Shown here: positions 1-13,230 of the stretch, one piece after another
Layout of the letters: each line of letters starts with the position of its first letter
Numbering within the stretch: position 1 is the stretch's first letter
Assembly (NCBI RefSeq): GCF_932526225.1
Contig: NC_064039.1
Span: 8,321,001 to 8,385,000 of the forward strand
Source of the DNA: Nematostella vectensis
Lineage: Eukaryota; Cnidaria; Anthozoa; Actiniaria; Edwardsiidae
Length of the DNA stretch: 64,000 bases
Direction of reading: 5' to 3'
Translations under genes and position numbers: made by a program
The notes under the pieces: generated by a model
Seen by the model: only the letters and a program-made list of their open reading frames with translations
Told to the model about the DNA's origin: nothing
The model's database searches: none

Positions 1-2050
1 ACTTGCAAAGAAAAATCGGCTGCTGGCGGCTGTTTATTTAAATTTGACTTTTACTTTGAAATGTTAATATTGTGAATTCTTTATTATTTTTACGTAACGT
101 CTCTAATGTTAAAGATAAATAAAAAAAATTACAAAGATCTTCGCATTTAGCTCCTGTTTTTTTTTTTGAAAAAAGGAAGAATGTTTTCAAATATATTGGA
201 TCTGGTCAAACTTATAACTTCATCAGTTTTATTTTGTGTGCAAACAAAAAAAAATAATTCATGATTAATCATTAAGACAACGAACAACATCCAATTTTTA
301 TGACTGTATCTGCCAAAATAAAAACTTATCTAATAAAATACTTTCTAAGAATGAATTGGTTGCATAAACAAGCTTCAATGACTTCTAATAACTACGCAGT
401 CCTTGAGTTTTTATTCATAAATTCGTGACTAACAAAATTCGATCTATGAAGTGTATTAATGTCACAGTACGCTATTTTGCGCCGGTTTTTTGGCCTATGC
501 TAAACCATGCTATATTACTTTTCCGGCTTTTATAAGTAAACAGTTCATATGATAGCGATTACAACTGATAAAAACAGGACCAGCAGACGGCAAAAGTAAC
601 AGGTGCAAAGAATGCGACATAAATATAAAGACAAAATAAAGAAGTCATTTAAAGTAAATAAATATTAATACTTTACAATTTTATTGCGATTTAGTGCCAA
701 TAACTTGTCCTGTTAATACACGAATAGTGATCTCAAAAGTCACTGCGCACAACTTTGTTTTTTCTATTTCATCTCTCGTTTGCCGCGGCCATGTTTATTG
801 TGTGTACTTGTCTCTTTAGCCTGCTGTAGTTATTGTCAAACACTTAAGTTCTGTAAATTCAAGAGCAGTGATCCCAAACACTTTCAAATGCATATCTTTG
901 TGATAAATAAATGAGAACCATTGAAATTCAAATCCTAGCTACTATCTACCGGTACAGGAAACCTTCGAAGATTTTTCTTTTAATTTTTCATTTAAGTGGA
1001 ACTCCGCTCGAAGACGTAATGAATTCAAATTTCCAAAACATATTCTTTTTGCAAATCGGCTTCCATCATTATTAGAGAAGGGTGTGTGTAAATTTATTTT
1101 ATTTCAACTAAGGTAACTCGCTATGAAAATTAAATGACCATTCTTCTTGTCAAAGGGGAGCTTGCTCGTGATTGGCCGGCGCTGAAGGAGGTTTTGACAG
1201 ATTGCCTCATAATCGCTCTATCCCTCTGCTTTGAGTTTGGCTTAATAAAGAGCTCATACTTGAGACGTTTCTTTGATGACTTGAGGTTGACATCGTGCCT
1301 GTATTGTTCGAGATTCCTTCTTATGGAGTTATAAAGATATGTGTAACGAAGATCGGGTATCGTGCAACAGGAAGGGTTGATAGAGTGCTTAGGTAATAGT
1401 TAACTGTTGTCCATAGTATTTAATGTTGCTATCTTGAGAAACGGAAGTCCTTAACTTTCTTTTTGTATACTTAGATTTTGTTAATAATTGACGGTTTCCT
1501 TGGCCTAGTTTGTGGCACGCCCGTGGACCCTCCGCTTCGATGACCTTTTGTGACGCCTAAATCCAGGGTGTGTTCAGTTTCACATACGCTGCGGAATCGT
1601 GGTTTCTTCTTATCGTTTCAGACACTTTACTTAGGCAGTTTAATCTCTTGAAATGTCTTTGGAATCACATGCCATTTTCACCCCTTGGTTTAGGCATCGA
1701 CAAGTTTTACCATTGTGTTGTAGTCACGTGCATGTTGTGCATGCGCAGCTTTCAAAGTTGCTTAATCATAAGTTCTATTTTAGAGTAACGTTGACTTAAT
1801 TGATAATTATGTAAATACGCAGGGACGAAAGTGATTTCCCACACCCTCACACTCACTATTGGCTGATTGGTTCATTTTGCAAATTGTATCTAATTCCCTA
1901 GCCTCCTAGGCGTCTCGAGTCTTTTGGGTCTTTTAATAGGAAAAGGGCTTTTTCGATTTCGGGCTTCCTGTGGCGTGATCAAGAAGGCCGCCATCCCCTC
2001 CCCCCCGTTTCCTGAATTGTTTTGAATTTATTGCCTTCATGTGGGACTAC
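1..2050. other. Left flank, no confident exon; may hold the SFI1 3' end
   Basis: No exon could be assigned here with confidence. The SFI1-like gene enters from the right on the minus strand and its last recognised exon ends at 2051 in phase 2, so its remaining exons should lie here or beyond the window edge. A minus-strand stretch from about 1400 down to a stop near 1132 is open for roughly 90 codons, is basic and serine-rich, and is followed by AATAAA-like motifs near 1094-1104. It could be a terminal exon, but it lacks the tryptophan repeats and no linking exon was found. The rest is AT-rich with no recognisable repeat. Confidence 0.3.
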
Positions 2051-5000
2051 CACATGACTTGTTGTCTTGTCCTTCGGGCAATTAAAGTCGACTGAAAGAC
2101 CAGCTTCGCCTCGTCCTAAGATCCCGGCTAGTCTCCCTCTAACATTTGTAGAAGAAATACATTTCAAAGAGGATTATATGCGGAAAAATACCATAATGTT
2201 GATTTTTGTGTGTCCGAAGCGTGTTAGAAAACATCTTTCTGCGTGGTGATTAGCGTACGATAGCTTAAATTATGTCGAATACAAGCACTGAAGATAAAAG
2301 CACATGATGTAAGAACGTGTATAGTGTAGACTTATAGGACTCACCTTCCACGCCTGAAGTGTCAGACTAAGTACTCGATTAGAATAGTGTAAATCAGCAA
2401 CCGCTCGCTTCCGCCATTTGACACGCTTGCGTTCTGTAAACTGTAAATAGAAAAACAGTGGAAAACATCCATGCTAAATCTTCCGCCCATGCCTGTTCTT
2501 CAGCATGAATAAGTGCCAAGACATTCGATAAAACATAAAATTGAACTGCAACAAACTTGAAGATTGACAACTTTGCAAAACCTCGCGTCTAAATAGCCTT
2601 CTTGTAGTAGCCTTGATCATGCCGACCAAATCAACTTCAGTCGACCGATGTATTATTGTACCCCCCCCCCTTCCTGTATCTAAATGTCCTACTTGTAGCA
2701 CTTATGACCACAAAGACCACGTCTACTTTAGCAGGCTGATGTACTAGTGAACCCCCCCCCCGCCTCGTGTGTCTAAATGTCCTACTTGTATTACCTCAAC
2801 CCATGCCGACCACGTCCACTCCAGCAGGCCGATGTACCAGTGTACCCCTCCCCCCTCGTGTGTCTAAATGTCCTACTGGTATAACCTCAACCCACGCCGA
2901 CCACGTCCACTTTAGCAGGCCGATGTAGCAGTGTAACCCCCCCCCCCCCCCCCCCCTCGTGTGTCTAAATGTCCTACTTGTATTACCTTAACCCATGCCG
3001 ACCACGTCCACTTTAGCAGGCTGATGTAGTAGTGTTTCACAGCAGTGTGTTGAGAGCTCCGGCTATACATAATAAAACACACCTGTTCTTTAACCACTCA
3101 AAGATAAGAAAAAATAATACAAGTGTAGAAGCGCCAGTTAACGCCAACAATGTGCTGGAACGTTCAATGTTTGAAATGACTGTCTCGTGTACATATCATC
3201 AATTTCTTAGAGTAGGCGTAACAGGTTAAGTCAGCTTTTAAACCAAAGGAGATGAATTTGACCTCACTTAGAGACAATGAACCCTTCACATAAGCCTATT
3301 GGTTCCTGTTACCCTTACCTGTCTTTTGTGTCTCTAACAAAATTCCTCCAGTGGCAAAGAGCTTTCTCCATCCTTTTGTGGTTGCAATGGGAAATAGCTA
3401 TATCCTTTAAGAGTAAAAAATCAAAATGAATAGATATCATATTCACTAAGCTAACTATTAGAGGAAGAGCTGTACACTCTCTTTGTCTTTTCCAGCTTTG
3501 TCGTGAACGTTTTTTTTTTCAACCGAGCTATAACAACGCCGCATTCCTATTGCCCTACCTAACAAAGTTGCATAGATGCTTCGTGTAAATAAGTAGGCAG
3601 CAGAAATAAGAAAATACAAACACATTACAAACCTCCAGTCTATTTAAACGAAGTTTTTCCCTCGCTTGCCCCGCCCAGTATTTGATAAACCTGCTCTTAA
3701 GGACCTCGTCATAGTGGAGGATGGCCTACATCAGAGAAACGGAACATGTGGAATATGAGATTACAACAAGTCATGTGTAATAGCGACAGGTCGAAACGAA
3801 ACATAGGAAATGAGATTACAACCCATTTTAACTATTTGACTATTTTATACTTTTGATACCGTAAATGATCTAATAAACGCACCATATCTAAAGAACGCCT
3901 TTTATCTTATAAACGCCCGTAGCTTTCAAGTTTGTAATGAACGCCCCTCTCTAATAAAAGCACCCCTCTATTTAACGCCCCCTACCCTCCATCCCAATTT
4001 AAAAAAAACGCATAGAAATTCCATTAAAATAAATCAAATTCAATTTGCCTTCTCGCTTAGTAGTCTGAGCTTGGCTTCTACTGGTTGAGACTTGCTCAGC
4101 GTCAAGAAACGCTTGCCATGCAGGCTATAATTTAACTTGATCATGACTGAGATTGGAACCCCACTGTACTTGGGTTTGTTATGTTGTTTCAGTCTGTAAA
4201 GAACGCCCCTCTAATAAACGCTTCCTATCAATGTAAACGCCCCCCCCCCGACCATCGAATTTAATAAACGCCCCGAGCGTTCATTAGACCATTCACGGTA
4301 ATAGCGAATGGTCAAAACGGACCATAGGATATATGAGGGCGTCTTTAGTTATAATGCCCGGTCAAAACCCAAAAATAATCACGTTAGTAATGGCGAGACA
4401 TTTTGCCATAGAGTGAAAGCTTACCATTCGGTTCAGCATTCTGACATCCTGTTGAAGACGGTAGAGCTCCAGCCATTTGTAGAAAGTTTGTGCGAACAAC
4501 ACTTCCCTGTTACAATATTAAAAGGTACGCTGTGTTACCCGGGCCGTAACTAATGGTAATTTCACGAAGAGTATGTGAAAGAAAGTGTGGTCTCCTCCAC
4601 GTGACAACGAAGGACTCTACTCCCAACACAAAAAAGAAAATTGTGACTGCCAATATATGACACGAATGATGATCATCACATGACGATGGGAACCATAATT
4701 TGACCAGGAAAAACGATTCTATGGAATTTGTTAACTTCAACTAGATAAGGTGTTTACAGAGAAAAAGAGAGAAACTTTAGAGACGCAATGAAAAGTAACC
4801 AAACGCAATGACAAGGAGCCAAACGCAAAAAGACGCAATGACAAGGAGCCAGACGCAAAAAGGCGCAATGACAAGGAGCCAGACGCAAAAAGACGCGATG
4901 ACAAGGAGCCAGACGCAATGACAAGGAGCCAGACGTAAAAAGACGCAATGACAAGGAGCCAGACGCAAACATACGATATGACAAGGAAGCCAGACGCAAA

Positions 5001-8000
5001 TAGACGATATGACAAGGAGCCAGACGCAAAAAGACGAAATGACAAGGAGCCAGACGCAAACATACGATATGACAAGAAAGCCAGACGCAAAAAGACGAAA
5101 TTACAAGAAGCCAGACGCAAACATACGATATGGCAAGTAGCCAGACTAAAAAAAGATGCAATGACAAGGAGCCAGAGCAAAAAGACGCGATGACAAGAAG
5201 CCAGACGTAAAAAGACGAAATGACAAGGAGCCAGAGCACAAAGACGCGATGACAAGGAGCCAGACGCAAAAAAACGAAATGACAAGGAGCCAGACGCAAA
5301 AAAACGAAATGACAAGGAGCCAGACCCAAAAAGACGCGATGACAAGGAGCCAGACGCAATGACAAGGAGCCAGACGTAAAAAGACGCAATGACAAGGAGC
5401 CAGACGCAAACATACGATATGAAAAGGAAGCCAGACGCAAATAGACGATATGACAAGGAGCCAGACGCAAAAAGACGAAATGACAAGGAGCCAGACGCAA
5501 ACATACGATATGACAAGAAAGCCAAACGCAAAAAGACGAAATTACAAGAAGCCAGACGCAAACATACGATATGGCAAGTAGCCAGACTAAAAAAAGATGC
5601 AATGACAAGGAGCCAGAGCAAAAAGACGCGATGACAAGAAGCCAGACGTAAAAAGACGAAATGACAAGGAGCCAGAGCACAAAGACGCGATGACAAGGAG
5701 CCAGACGCAAAAAAACGAAATGACAAGGAGCCAGACGCAAAAAGACAAAATGACAAGGAACCAGACGCAAAAAGACAAAATGACAAGGAGCCAGACGCAA
5801 AAAGACGAAATGACAAGAAGCCAGAGCAAAAAGACGCGATGTCAAGGAGCCAGACAGGCGCAATAACAAGATTTTTTATATCAAGTAATGATGGCAGTAT
5901 GTAAGTAATACGGCACCTTTAGAACGACGATCGGGATGAAAGAAAAATCTTAATAGCAGGCGTCTACCCAGGATTGAATAAGGGGGGGGGGGGGGGTGCG
6001 CAGTCATAGGAATCATACGGATAAAGGATAGTTTTTGACGATCCTTTAATAAGAAACGACCCACTTTTTGCCGGCCAAAGGAAGGGTACGCGCCTGGTAA
6101 TTACCTTCTAAATTTGGCAGCAGCATGATTGTCTTCTCGTTTTTCGTGCATTAGATCGACAAACACCCGCAGCCTCAAGAAAAACCTGCATGGAAGATGT
6201 GTAGAAGATGAGTGGGACGCTATCAAAACGCCAACATGCAGTCCCAGGGGCGTTCATAGACGCCCCTGGGACTTCATGTTGGCCTTTAACACATTGAGAT
6301 CAAATCGCCAACATACAGTACAAAGGTGGTTTTATATATAGAAAACATTGAGATCAAAACGCCAATATGTAGTTGAAGGGTGGTTCATAGAACGTATTCC
6401 GATCAAAACGCCAAAATGTTCAAGGGTGGTTCAGAGAACGTATTTGGATTGGAAAGCGGCTTGGATAACATTTAGTGCCCATACCTTGGCAATGCTACTT
6501 GTCCGTAATGTAGGTCAGCAGTGAGGTACTGCGCCCGTCTGTGCCGTCTCCATTGACAGTAACGCACCCATCCATGCAGTGAAACACGGAGCAGACCAAG
6601 ACTGCAAAGAACAGGTATTCAACACTTCAGTAGTCGAACATGAAGGGGCAAAAGGAAGTAATAACAGCAGATAACGGACACTTGGAATAATCATATAATA
6701 CTTAAAGAAACTTACTGTAATATTGTTTAGATGTACATCACTAATTTGAACATGAAGAAGCAATAAGAAGTAATGGTAAGCTATAAACATTTAGAACAAA
6801 ATGCTCACAAAGGGTACCTGTAGTGGGTTCTTGCAGTCCTGGTGAGCACGTACAGCTTGAGTTCCTCTGAGTGCTCACATCTCTTCAGCCAAACAATCCA
6901 GGCTCTCCGCAATGTCTAATAAAGTTCATACTCATGATTATTTTCAGGGCTGCAAATTACACTATAACTCTATAATGCATTGTATTTAAGACTACGCTTT
7001 TTATTTTCCTACATTTAAAAGTGTGCTGTATTTGTCTACCAGACTAAAGTCTTTTGTGTTTATATTTTTTTGCATAGAGGTAAAATTTGGGAATTAGTCT
7101 ATTTTAGTCCCCTTTTCATTAATTTTCAGTCCCATATTTAGCAGCGTACATTATTTGCAAGGTGCATGATGTATCATTTTTACTGCCTTTTCTCAAAAAA
7201 TAGTAAATGTGATGCATGGAAATCTCTGTGCAAAAGTCTATTGAAGTAATGAATTCTACATTTCTTGTATTTCCCTTAAAAACAGCCAATCCAGGTACTA
7301 AATCAAATCTTTATAGCAAAATAACATTGAAATACAACTCATCATTAGAGGGGATTCTCACCAGTTTATAGCAAGCTTCTTTTGCCATTCTGTCACGCAT
7401 TATTTTCAACCGCCGCTCAACAACTTGCAGTTGGAAGCAACTTAAACCAGTGCTCTGGTGGAAAAAAATAACTGTTTCTTATATTGCATAAAATGGGAGT
7501 ATGGTAAAAATTGGAGCGTAAAAGAAGACATAAAAGGTGCATTAAATGTTTCCAATGTATTTCTTTCAACTTACTAATAGATGTTTTCTGTAATGTGCAG
7601 TTGCCAGTTCCTCCTTCTCGTATTTCCTGTGTTGTAGCCAAACATCTTCATTTTTGTCAAGTAAAAGCCATCATTTACTATATTTGTTTGTTTCTTCAAC
7701 AATGTACAGTAAAGGTCAACTCCCCTCCGTACATGGAGGCCATGGTAATGTAATTAAGTAATTAAGTAATTAAGTAATTAAAGTAATTAAGATTGTGTGA
7801 GTGGTATTCATAGGGTGAAATTTTAGAAAATGACAATAATTTAATTTATTAGGACAATATATGTACCAGGAGACCAAATGCAATTTATATAGTAATGAGC
7901 AGTATGTAACTTTTACTGAGACTGCTAGTCAAATTCTCCAAGACTCCACTGATGCCTACTTGGTGCTACTGGTTTATACTATGAAGATCAGATCCCATAG

Positions 8001-11000
8001 GTGTTGAGTTGATACCACATCGACAAAGTCCTTACAGTGACATGTACCAGATACCAACAAGGATACAAAACTTCCAGTGTATAAAAGATCTTCTCATTGA
8101 TGCAGCAGCACCTCTGCTGGATATGATCTCTTCAAACTGAGCAAGTTCATTCTGCCGATGCCACCGGCTTGTCCATGCTTTGAATGCCTGCTGCAAAGTT
8201 CTGTTATAAAAATGCCTATCTGCCACACCTGCAAGTCAAAGGATTTCATTACAAATTAATTAAATGGTTTGTACTGGTTTCAAGAGTTGAACTTTGAAGT
8301 CTAAACATTACTCTCAGATTTTTTGATTCGGGTTTCAAAAGGTCTGCATACTGGCACAGCAAGTTCAGAGCATGTTGTAAACAAGATGTATCTATCATAA
8401 GATCACACTCCTTTTTTATTAAAGGGGCAGCATCATGGTACTGCGCATGTCTGAAGTCAATGTTTATTGTAGGCTTTTATAATATGCAATATTTTATTGA
8501 AAACTATGTTTTTTGACAGTTTGTGGTCTTTCCTTTGAATTTAAGTCTCCCACATGTACAAAAGGCTCATAAGTCAATATAAGAATTTGACTGAAATTCA
8601 TTGTTTCTGGGCCGGAGAGCTATTGCAAAGCTCTTACCATGACACTGCCCCTTCAACTATTTTAACCAGAATCTCTAGACTTGTTATAAAAAGCAAACAC
8701 ACGTTTCTGTAAGTTGCTGAGCCTCTTGGATGCTCTATAGCTTTTCCAAGCTACCCATGTGTGGGACATCAGTCTTTTGTTGAAGTAGCCCTCAGCTGCA
8801 GCTAGCTTGGACTTCTCCTTCTGCCTGGTACAATATGCTGCAGCCCACACTGACCACCCCTTACAAGAAAACAGAGTATGGGTGAGAACGTTCAAAACAT
8901 TGAGTCTGAATTGAGGCTGGATTATGTCCAGGTAAGATTAACAAACTTCCTTTATGTATGGATTCATTTTTTCAGTAGATAATTTTTTAAATAACTTTGT
9001 TTAAAATACAACAGCTCTGAGTGTTACATGTCTGTTTTATGTATATTGATTATAATTTCTAGGATTCTATAACTGTCTTTCACATCACTTCAGTGAGCAA
9101 GCTCAACTAGAGTGGCAGTCCAAACATATTTGTTTTTCTTGTAGGTCTAGAGGATCATATTGTGCATGTGCTAAACAATGTACGCTTAAGGTCTGAACTA
9201 CCTTCTGCATCAGATTCCAGGCCCAAAACTGCATTGCTTGGGTTTCCATAATAGACAACTCATATTTGATTGACATCTGATGACCCCATTGTTGCCATGC
9301 TCTCCTTCAAACATGACAATCATGCCAATTATCAGAATACAACATGGAGACGAGTAAAACGTCTTTGTGAACATTGTACATGTGTAGTAACAGGACATCT
9401 GGACATGAAAGTTCTACCACTCTGTAAAAAGTTCTCTCAATGCCTGAAGGAAGGGTTTGCGTTGTGCCATGCTGGGTATAATTTGCTATTTTAAGCAAGC
9501 CATGGTAGCTCAATGAGAGGTGCTACAAAAAACTGGCTTTCTACATTGGGGACTAAAAAGTACTCCTCTTCTCAGATATGGACACAAAGCAAGATGTCAA
9601 TCACATCTAATACACAGTTGTTATATAATGCACAGTAATATGCTACTGTAGCACTAACCCATTCTATAAGCACTTTACAAGATATATGATAATTCAGTAA
9701 GGTGGTTACTCACTAACTCATGCTCATGATCACTAACTGCATAGATTATACTGACAATATGTTAGTCACATGTGAAGCATTTACGACATTCTCAAGATAA
9801 TTACTTGCTATGTAGTTTATTACCTCATTATCAATGTGTTAGAATGCCTCTCTGCAATCTTGCATTGAACTTTCTTGAATCTTCTAGAACTAATGTATTG
9901 TTTCCATGCTTTGATGCATGTCTCCGTCAATTTACCTTCAGCTACAGGTAGTAAATAAACCAATTTAGCAATCTGCTGGATTATCAGAAATTAAAACACA
10001 CAGTAGTTACCATATTGAGAAGCAAGTTTTATTTTTGTCTTTTTTGCCCTAGAAAGCATGACAAATAGCTTCCAGGCTTTAAATGTCCTTTGCCATATCC
10101 TGTACCTTAAAGAAATAAATAGAGTATTCAATTAAGTACATAGCAATACCTCACACTGTGTAAAATACAAATAAAATTTGGTGGACTACATTTACAAAAA
10201 TTACCCTGACCATAAAATATATCTAGATAAATATTAAACCAGTTATGATTGATCAAACCTATTATGATAATCTGCTCGGATGTTGAGTTTCCATCCTTTC
10301 CGTGATGCCCACCAGATGTCCTGCCACACTTTCAAAACTTGACGCTGTAAAGACTTGTGGTAGTGTAACCTAGACAACGGAAAGCACAAGTCAATGGCTT
10401 ATTTTTCCTAGGATACCTTATATACTGCAAGCAAGGTATCTTTTGAGTAACAAAAGAATGTGATAAAAAAAATTTGTATTACCTATGTATGAACGAACAC
10501 ACAGGTTAAAAAAAAGTTGAATAATAAATAGGTAAATGCAAATAACAAACTCAAAGTCAAGAAGCACTGACATAAAATCTAAGCTTTCATGGATCACTAT
10601 TATTTGTAACAGATTTTACAGCCTTTTAAGAACAACTTTGCTTAAAAGCAGAATGGAATGCATGCAGTCATAGAAAATCTTGTCCTGATATACACTCAAG
10701 CAAAACATAAACTTTGACTTCAAACAGCTTTCATGAGTCAAGCCAAGGCTAACATGCAAAGTTCCCAAAAATATTTGCCATTTATATGTGTCTCGTGGAA
10801 GCAACAACTTTTATTTAAACTTCCCAAACATTCTCATATATCCCCTTTTTTACCTGATATCCATTGAGCTCAAAGAAAAAGTTATATTAGACATGTTTCA
10901 AGTTTTGAATACAAGCCACAGTAAGATGCAGATGTTTTCAATTGTTTCCATACCAGGACAAGCTTTACATTAGGTACAGACCATTATTTAGAGGGTAGGG

Positions 11001-12875
11001 GGTTCTCAGGAACCCCCTAATAATTTGTTTACAAGTCTATCATTTGCATACAGTAGTAGGCCGTTTTCTATGAGCTTGCAGAAATTTTTGGTAAGAATTC
11101 TATTTATTATCCTGACCATTCTTAATAGCATACAGTACCTTGCTAAAGATGGTGTTATTTGACCATATGTGTGCTTCTGCCAAAGCATAAGGTACTTTCT
11201 TGCTAAGTACCTGAAAATATACAGTAAAAGCAAATTGTATACACATAATTCAGTTATTTAGACTGAGCAATTTGTCAATAATCAAACCTTATCCTGTGCT
11301 CAGCTTGTCGCCCATGCATGTCCCAGTCATACCCTGAGGGTTTTGCTTTAACTTTCTCTTGGACTACTTCATCGGTGACAATCTCTTCTGTTTTTCTAAT
11401 AAAGAAAGGGAAGAGGTGGTTGAGAGGCAGACATACAGTATACTTCTCTATAGTCAGATGAAGATAGTACCCGAATAGCATGATAGGAAGGGGGTAGTCT
11501 GAATAAACATACTTCCCTGTGACCAGATTATGGACCTCAAAGCATTTTTTATTACATTAACACAGCCCACATCGGCTGATTATTTGACCGTGCGTGAGTG
11601 TTCCTTGTTTTTCTGCCTTTCTGAGATCAAACTAACATACATGTATGGTATAACCACCCTTTCCTATGGCCAGATGAAGATAGTGCCGCCCTCCTCCCCC
11701 CTTAACATGATGAGGGGGGGTGGTGGTCTTAATAGCATACTTCACTACAGTATGTCCAATGAAGATAGTGCCACCCTCCCCTCCCCCCTAAACATGATAA
11801 GGAGGGGTGGTGGTCTTAATAGCATACTTTGCTACAGTATGGCCCAGTGCCACCCTCCCCTCCCCCCTTAACATGATGATTAGGGGTGGTGGTTGAGCAT
11901 ACTTCGCTACAGTATGGCCAATGAAGATAGTGCCACCCTCCCCTCCCCCCTAAACATGATAAGGAGGGGTGGAGGTCTTAATAGCATACTTTGCTACAGT
12001 ATGGCCCAGTGCCACCCTCCCCTCCCCCCTTAACATGATGATTAGGGGTGGTGGTTGAGCATACTTCGCTACAGTATGGCCAATGAAGATAGTGCCACCC
12101 TCCCCTCCCCCCTTAACATGATAAGGAGGGGTGGTGGTCTTAATAGCATACTTCGCTACAGTATGGCCCAGTGCCACCCTCCCCTCCCCCCTTAACATGA
12201 TGAGTAGGAGTGGTGGTTGAGCATACTTCGCTACAGTATGGCCAATGAAAATAATGACTCTTATCATGATAGGGAGATAAAGATATTGAGACATGTGCAT
12301 AGCGGCAATAAAATGATTACATTTGTACCTCACAGTCTTGTGCTTGGCTACTGGTGGTTTTCTCTTGTCTTTGACTAAAAGTTGAAAATGGCGAAGGTGA
12401 GAATGTAAGAATAAATAGAAAAAAGCAATCGTGCTGGGTGAACTCTTCAATTAAATGGGGTCAGAGAGAAATTGTACCAAAATGGTAATAAGGCTAATAC
12501 AACAACTTTATTCTCCTATGATAATATCACTATTTTTATGTAAAAAATAAAATCGATCGCGCCATATTCGGCATAATTTGCACGGTCGTTGGATCATACA
12601 ATCCTACCAATCTTTCCTACACTGTAGGGATTTTCTCCTCGATCATCGTGCAGCTTTAGTTGTAATCCCTGAGCTCTGATGGCAAGATGTGTGTTTAGTT
12701 CTTGCAACACAGCTTTCTTAGCTCCTACGCGCGCTTTCTTGTCGTTCTTTGCAGCGTAATTTTCTGCCTTCTTTTTTGCTGATTGCAAGGATAACAGCTT
12801 TGGTTTTGACACGGCTCCATAGCGATTGTTTGTCGGCTGTCTGTCGCTACCTTTTACAGGAGAAGTTTGAGGCAT
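2051..12875 (-). CDS. SFI1: SFI1-like centrin-binding repeat protein (3' end not resolved)
   Basis: Minus-strand gene with at least 18 coding exons: 12608-12875, 12329-12374, 11288-11395, 11139-11210, 10259-10369, 10011-10105, 9824-9941, 9202-9304, 8667-8859, 8067-8228, 7362-7423, 6818-6915, 6485-6601, 6105-6185, 4425-4506, 3633-3725, 2345-2440, 2051-2115. All junctions join in phase with GT-AG sites, giving 656 codons with no stop. The start codon at 12875 opens a basic N-terminus. Exons 3-5 read RIRYLARKYLMLWQKHTYG and RADYHNRYRIWQRTFKAWK, aligning closely with my memory of human SFI1. Later exons repeat the family pattern AW..W, for example RRAWQQW, FIHWKFFVERR and LTLQAWK. SFI1 proteins form long helices that bind centrin at centrosomes and basal bodies. 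The last exon (DEAKLVFQSTL) resembles the middle of vertebrate SFI1, so more exons are expected to the left. Exons at or beyond 4425 are less certain than those upstream. Confidence 0.85.
2600..3030. repeat. Minisatellite of about 95-bp units with C-tracts
   Basis: About five tandem units share GTGTCTAAATGTCCTACTTG followed by a segment including CCGACCACGTCCAC and a run of 8-20 C. Homopolymer length differs between units (longest near 2937-2956). The array lies inside an SFI1 intron, between exons 3633-3725 and 2345-2440. No splice junction is contained in the unit. Confidence 0.8.
3857..4300. mobile_element. MITE-like element with about 25-bp terminal inverted repeats
   Basis: The left end reads TACCGTAAATGATCTAATAA and the right end is its near-perfect inverted copy (TTACCGTGAATGGTCTAATG on the minus strand). 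TA flanks both ends, compatible with a TA target duplication. The interior is built from iterated TAATAAACGCCCC-like words and has no coding potential. It lies in an SFI1 intron. A direct repeat similar to AATAGCGA.GGTC.AAACG lies just outside each end (about 3778 and 4303). Confidence 0.7.
4780..5872. repeat. 1.1-kb minisatellite, 24-30 bp units, with higher-order period
   Basis: Roughly forty units of the type GACAAGGAGCCAGACGCAAA with variable spacers. A block near 4948-5193 recurs almost unchanged at 5389-5634, giving a 441-bp higher-order period. All frames stay open for long distances on both strands because the unit has few stops. These open frames are repeat artefacts and should not be annotated as proteins. 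The array sits in the SFI1 intron between exons 6105-6185 and 4425-4506. Confidence 0.9.
6231..6282. repeat. Perfect hairpin inside an SFI1 intron
   Basis: A 13-bp perfect stem GTCCCAGGGGCGT / ACGCCCCTGGGAC has a 6-nt loop. It is extended, after a 2-nt mismatch on each side, by a further 8-bp perfect stem CCAACATG / CATGTTGG. Imperfect copies of GGCGTTTTGATC (read on the minus strand) recur to the right up to about 6440. Confidence 0.85.
7749..7791. repeat. (TAATTAAG)n microsatellite
   Basis: About five copies of the 8-bp unit TAATTAAG in an SFI1 intron. Confidence 0.9.
8421..8653. mobile_element. MITE copy A1 (family AAAGGGGCAG)
   Basis: The ends are AAAGGGGCAGCATCATGGTA and an inverted relative (TGAAGGGGCAGTGTCATGGT on the minus strand). 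The same element occurs in inverted orientation at 14929-15205 in a TBC1D14 intron. No coding capacity. It lies in an SFI1 intron. Confidence 0.8.
11425..12250. repeat. Pyrimidine-rich intronic array, about 75-125 bp units
   Basis: Repeated blocks combine CTTCGCTACAGTATGGCC, GTGCCACCCTCCCCTCCCCC and AACATGATAAGGAGGGGTGG. Longer and shorter units alternate. A degenerate edge reaches about 11425, 30 bp from SFI1 exon 11288-11395. The array fills most of an SFI1 intron. Long open frames across it are repeat artefacts. Confidence 0.85.
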
Positions 12876-13230
12876 ACTTCATGAAAAAGAAAGTTTATCG
12901 CACTTTACGTCGTTTTGACAACTCACTCTGCCCGCCATTTTGTTTATAAAAAAACCGAAATATTATTGACTGATCTTCCGAGGCGATCCGTAAATAGTTC
13001 GTAGCCTTCTCGATATCTCCGAGCCCGCTTCATTCAACGCAATGCACCATGGACAGGGATACCGAAATTCAATATGGCGTTCAAACTCTGTTATTTATAC
13101 ATTTCTTTCTGCATAGTTGAATGAGCAAATAACACTTAAAGATATGCTTGAAACATTATTTATACGTCGAATCTGAAACTTTCTGCGAATGATGATTCCA
13201 CTTGCGAGAGAAGGCTGAATCTGGTGTTTT
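12876..13230. promoter_or_regulatory. Bidirectional promoter region SFI1 / TBC1D14
   Basis: 355 bp separate the divergent start codons of the SFI1-like gene (minus) and TBC1D14 (plus). The spacing implies a shared or overlapping promoter. No TATA box is obvious at a fitting distance. The assignment rests on gene layout. Confidence 0.55.

Noticed and set aside
1-54. Possible minus-strand exon at the extreme left edge after AATAAACAG
   Set aside because: Too short and cut by the window edge. No phase or family evidence.
4737-5869. Open frames of about 360-370 codons on the minus strand
   Set aside because: They are translations of the 24-30 bp minisatellite in several frames at once, with no start context or family similarity. 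Real SFI1 exons flank the array.
11530-12450. Frames of 113 and 166 codons over the pyrimidine-rich array
   Set aside because: Repeat artefact. The true coding piece nearby is only the 46-bp SFI1 exon 12329-12374.
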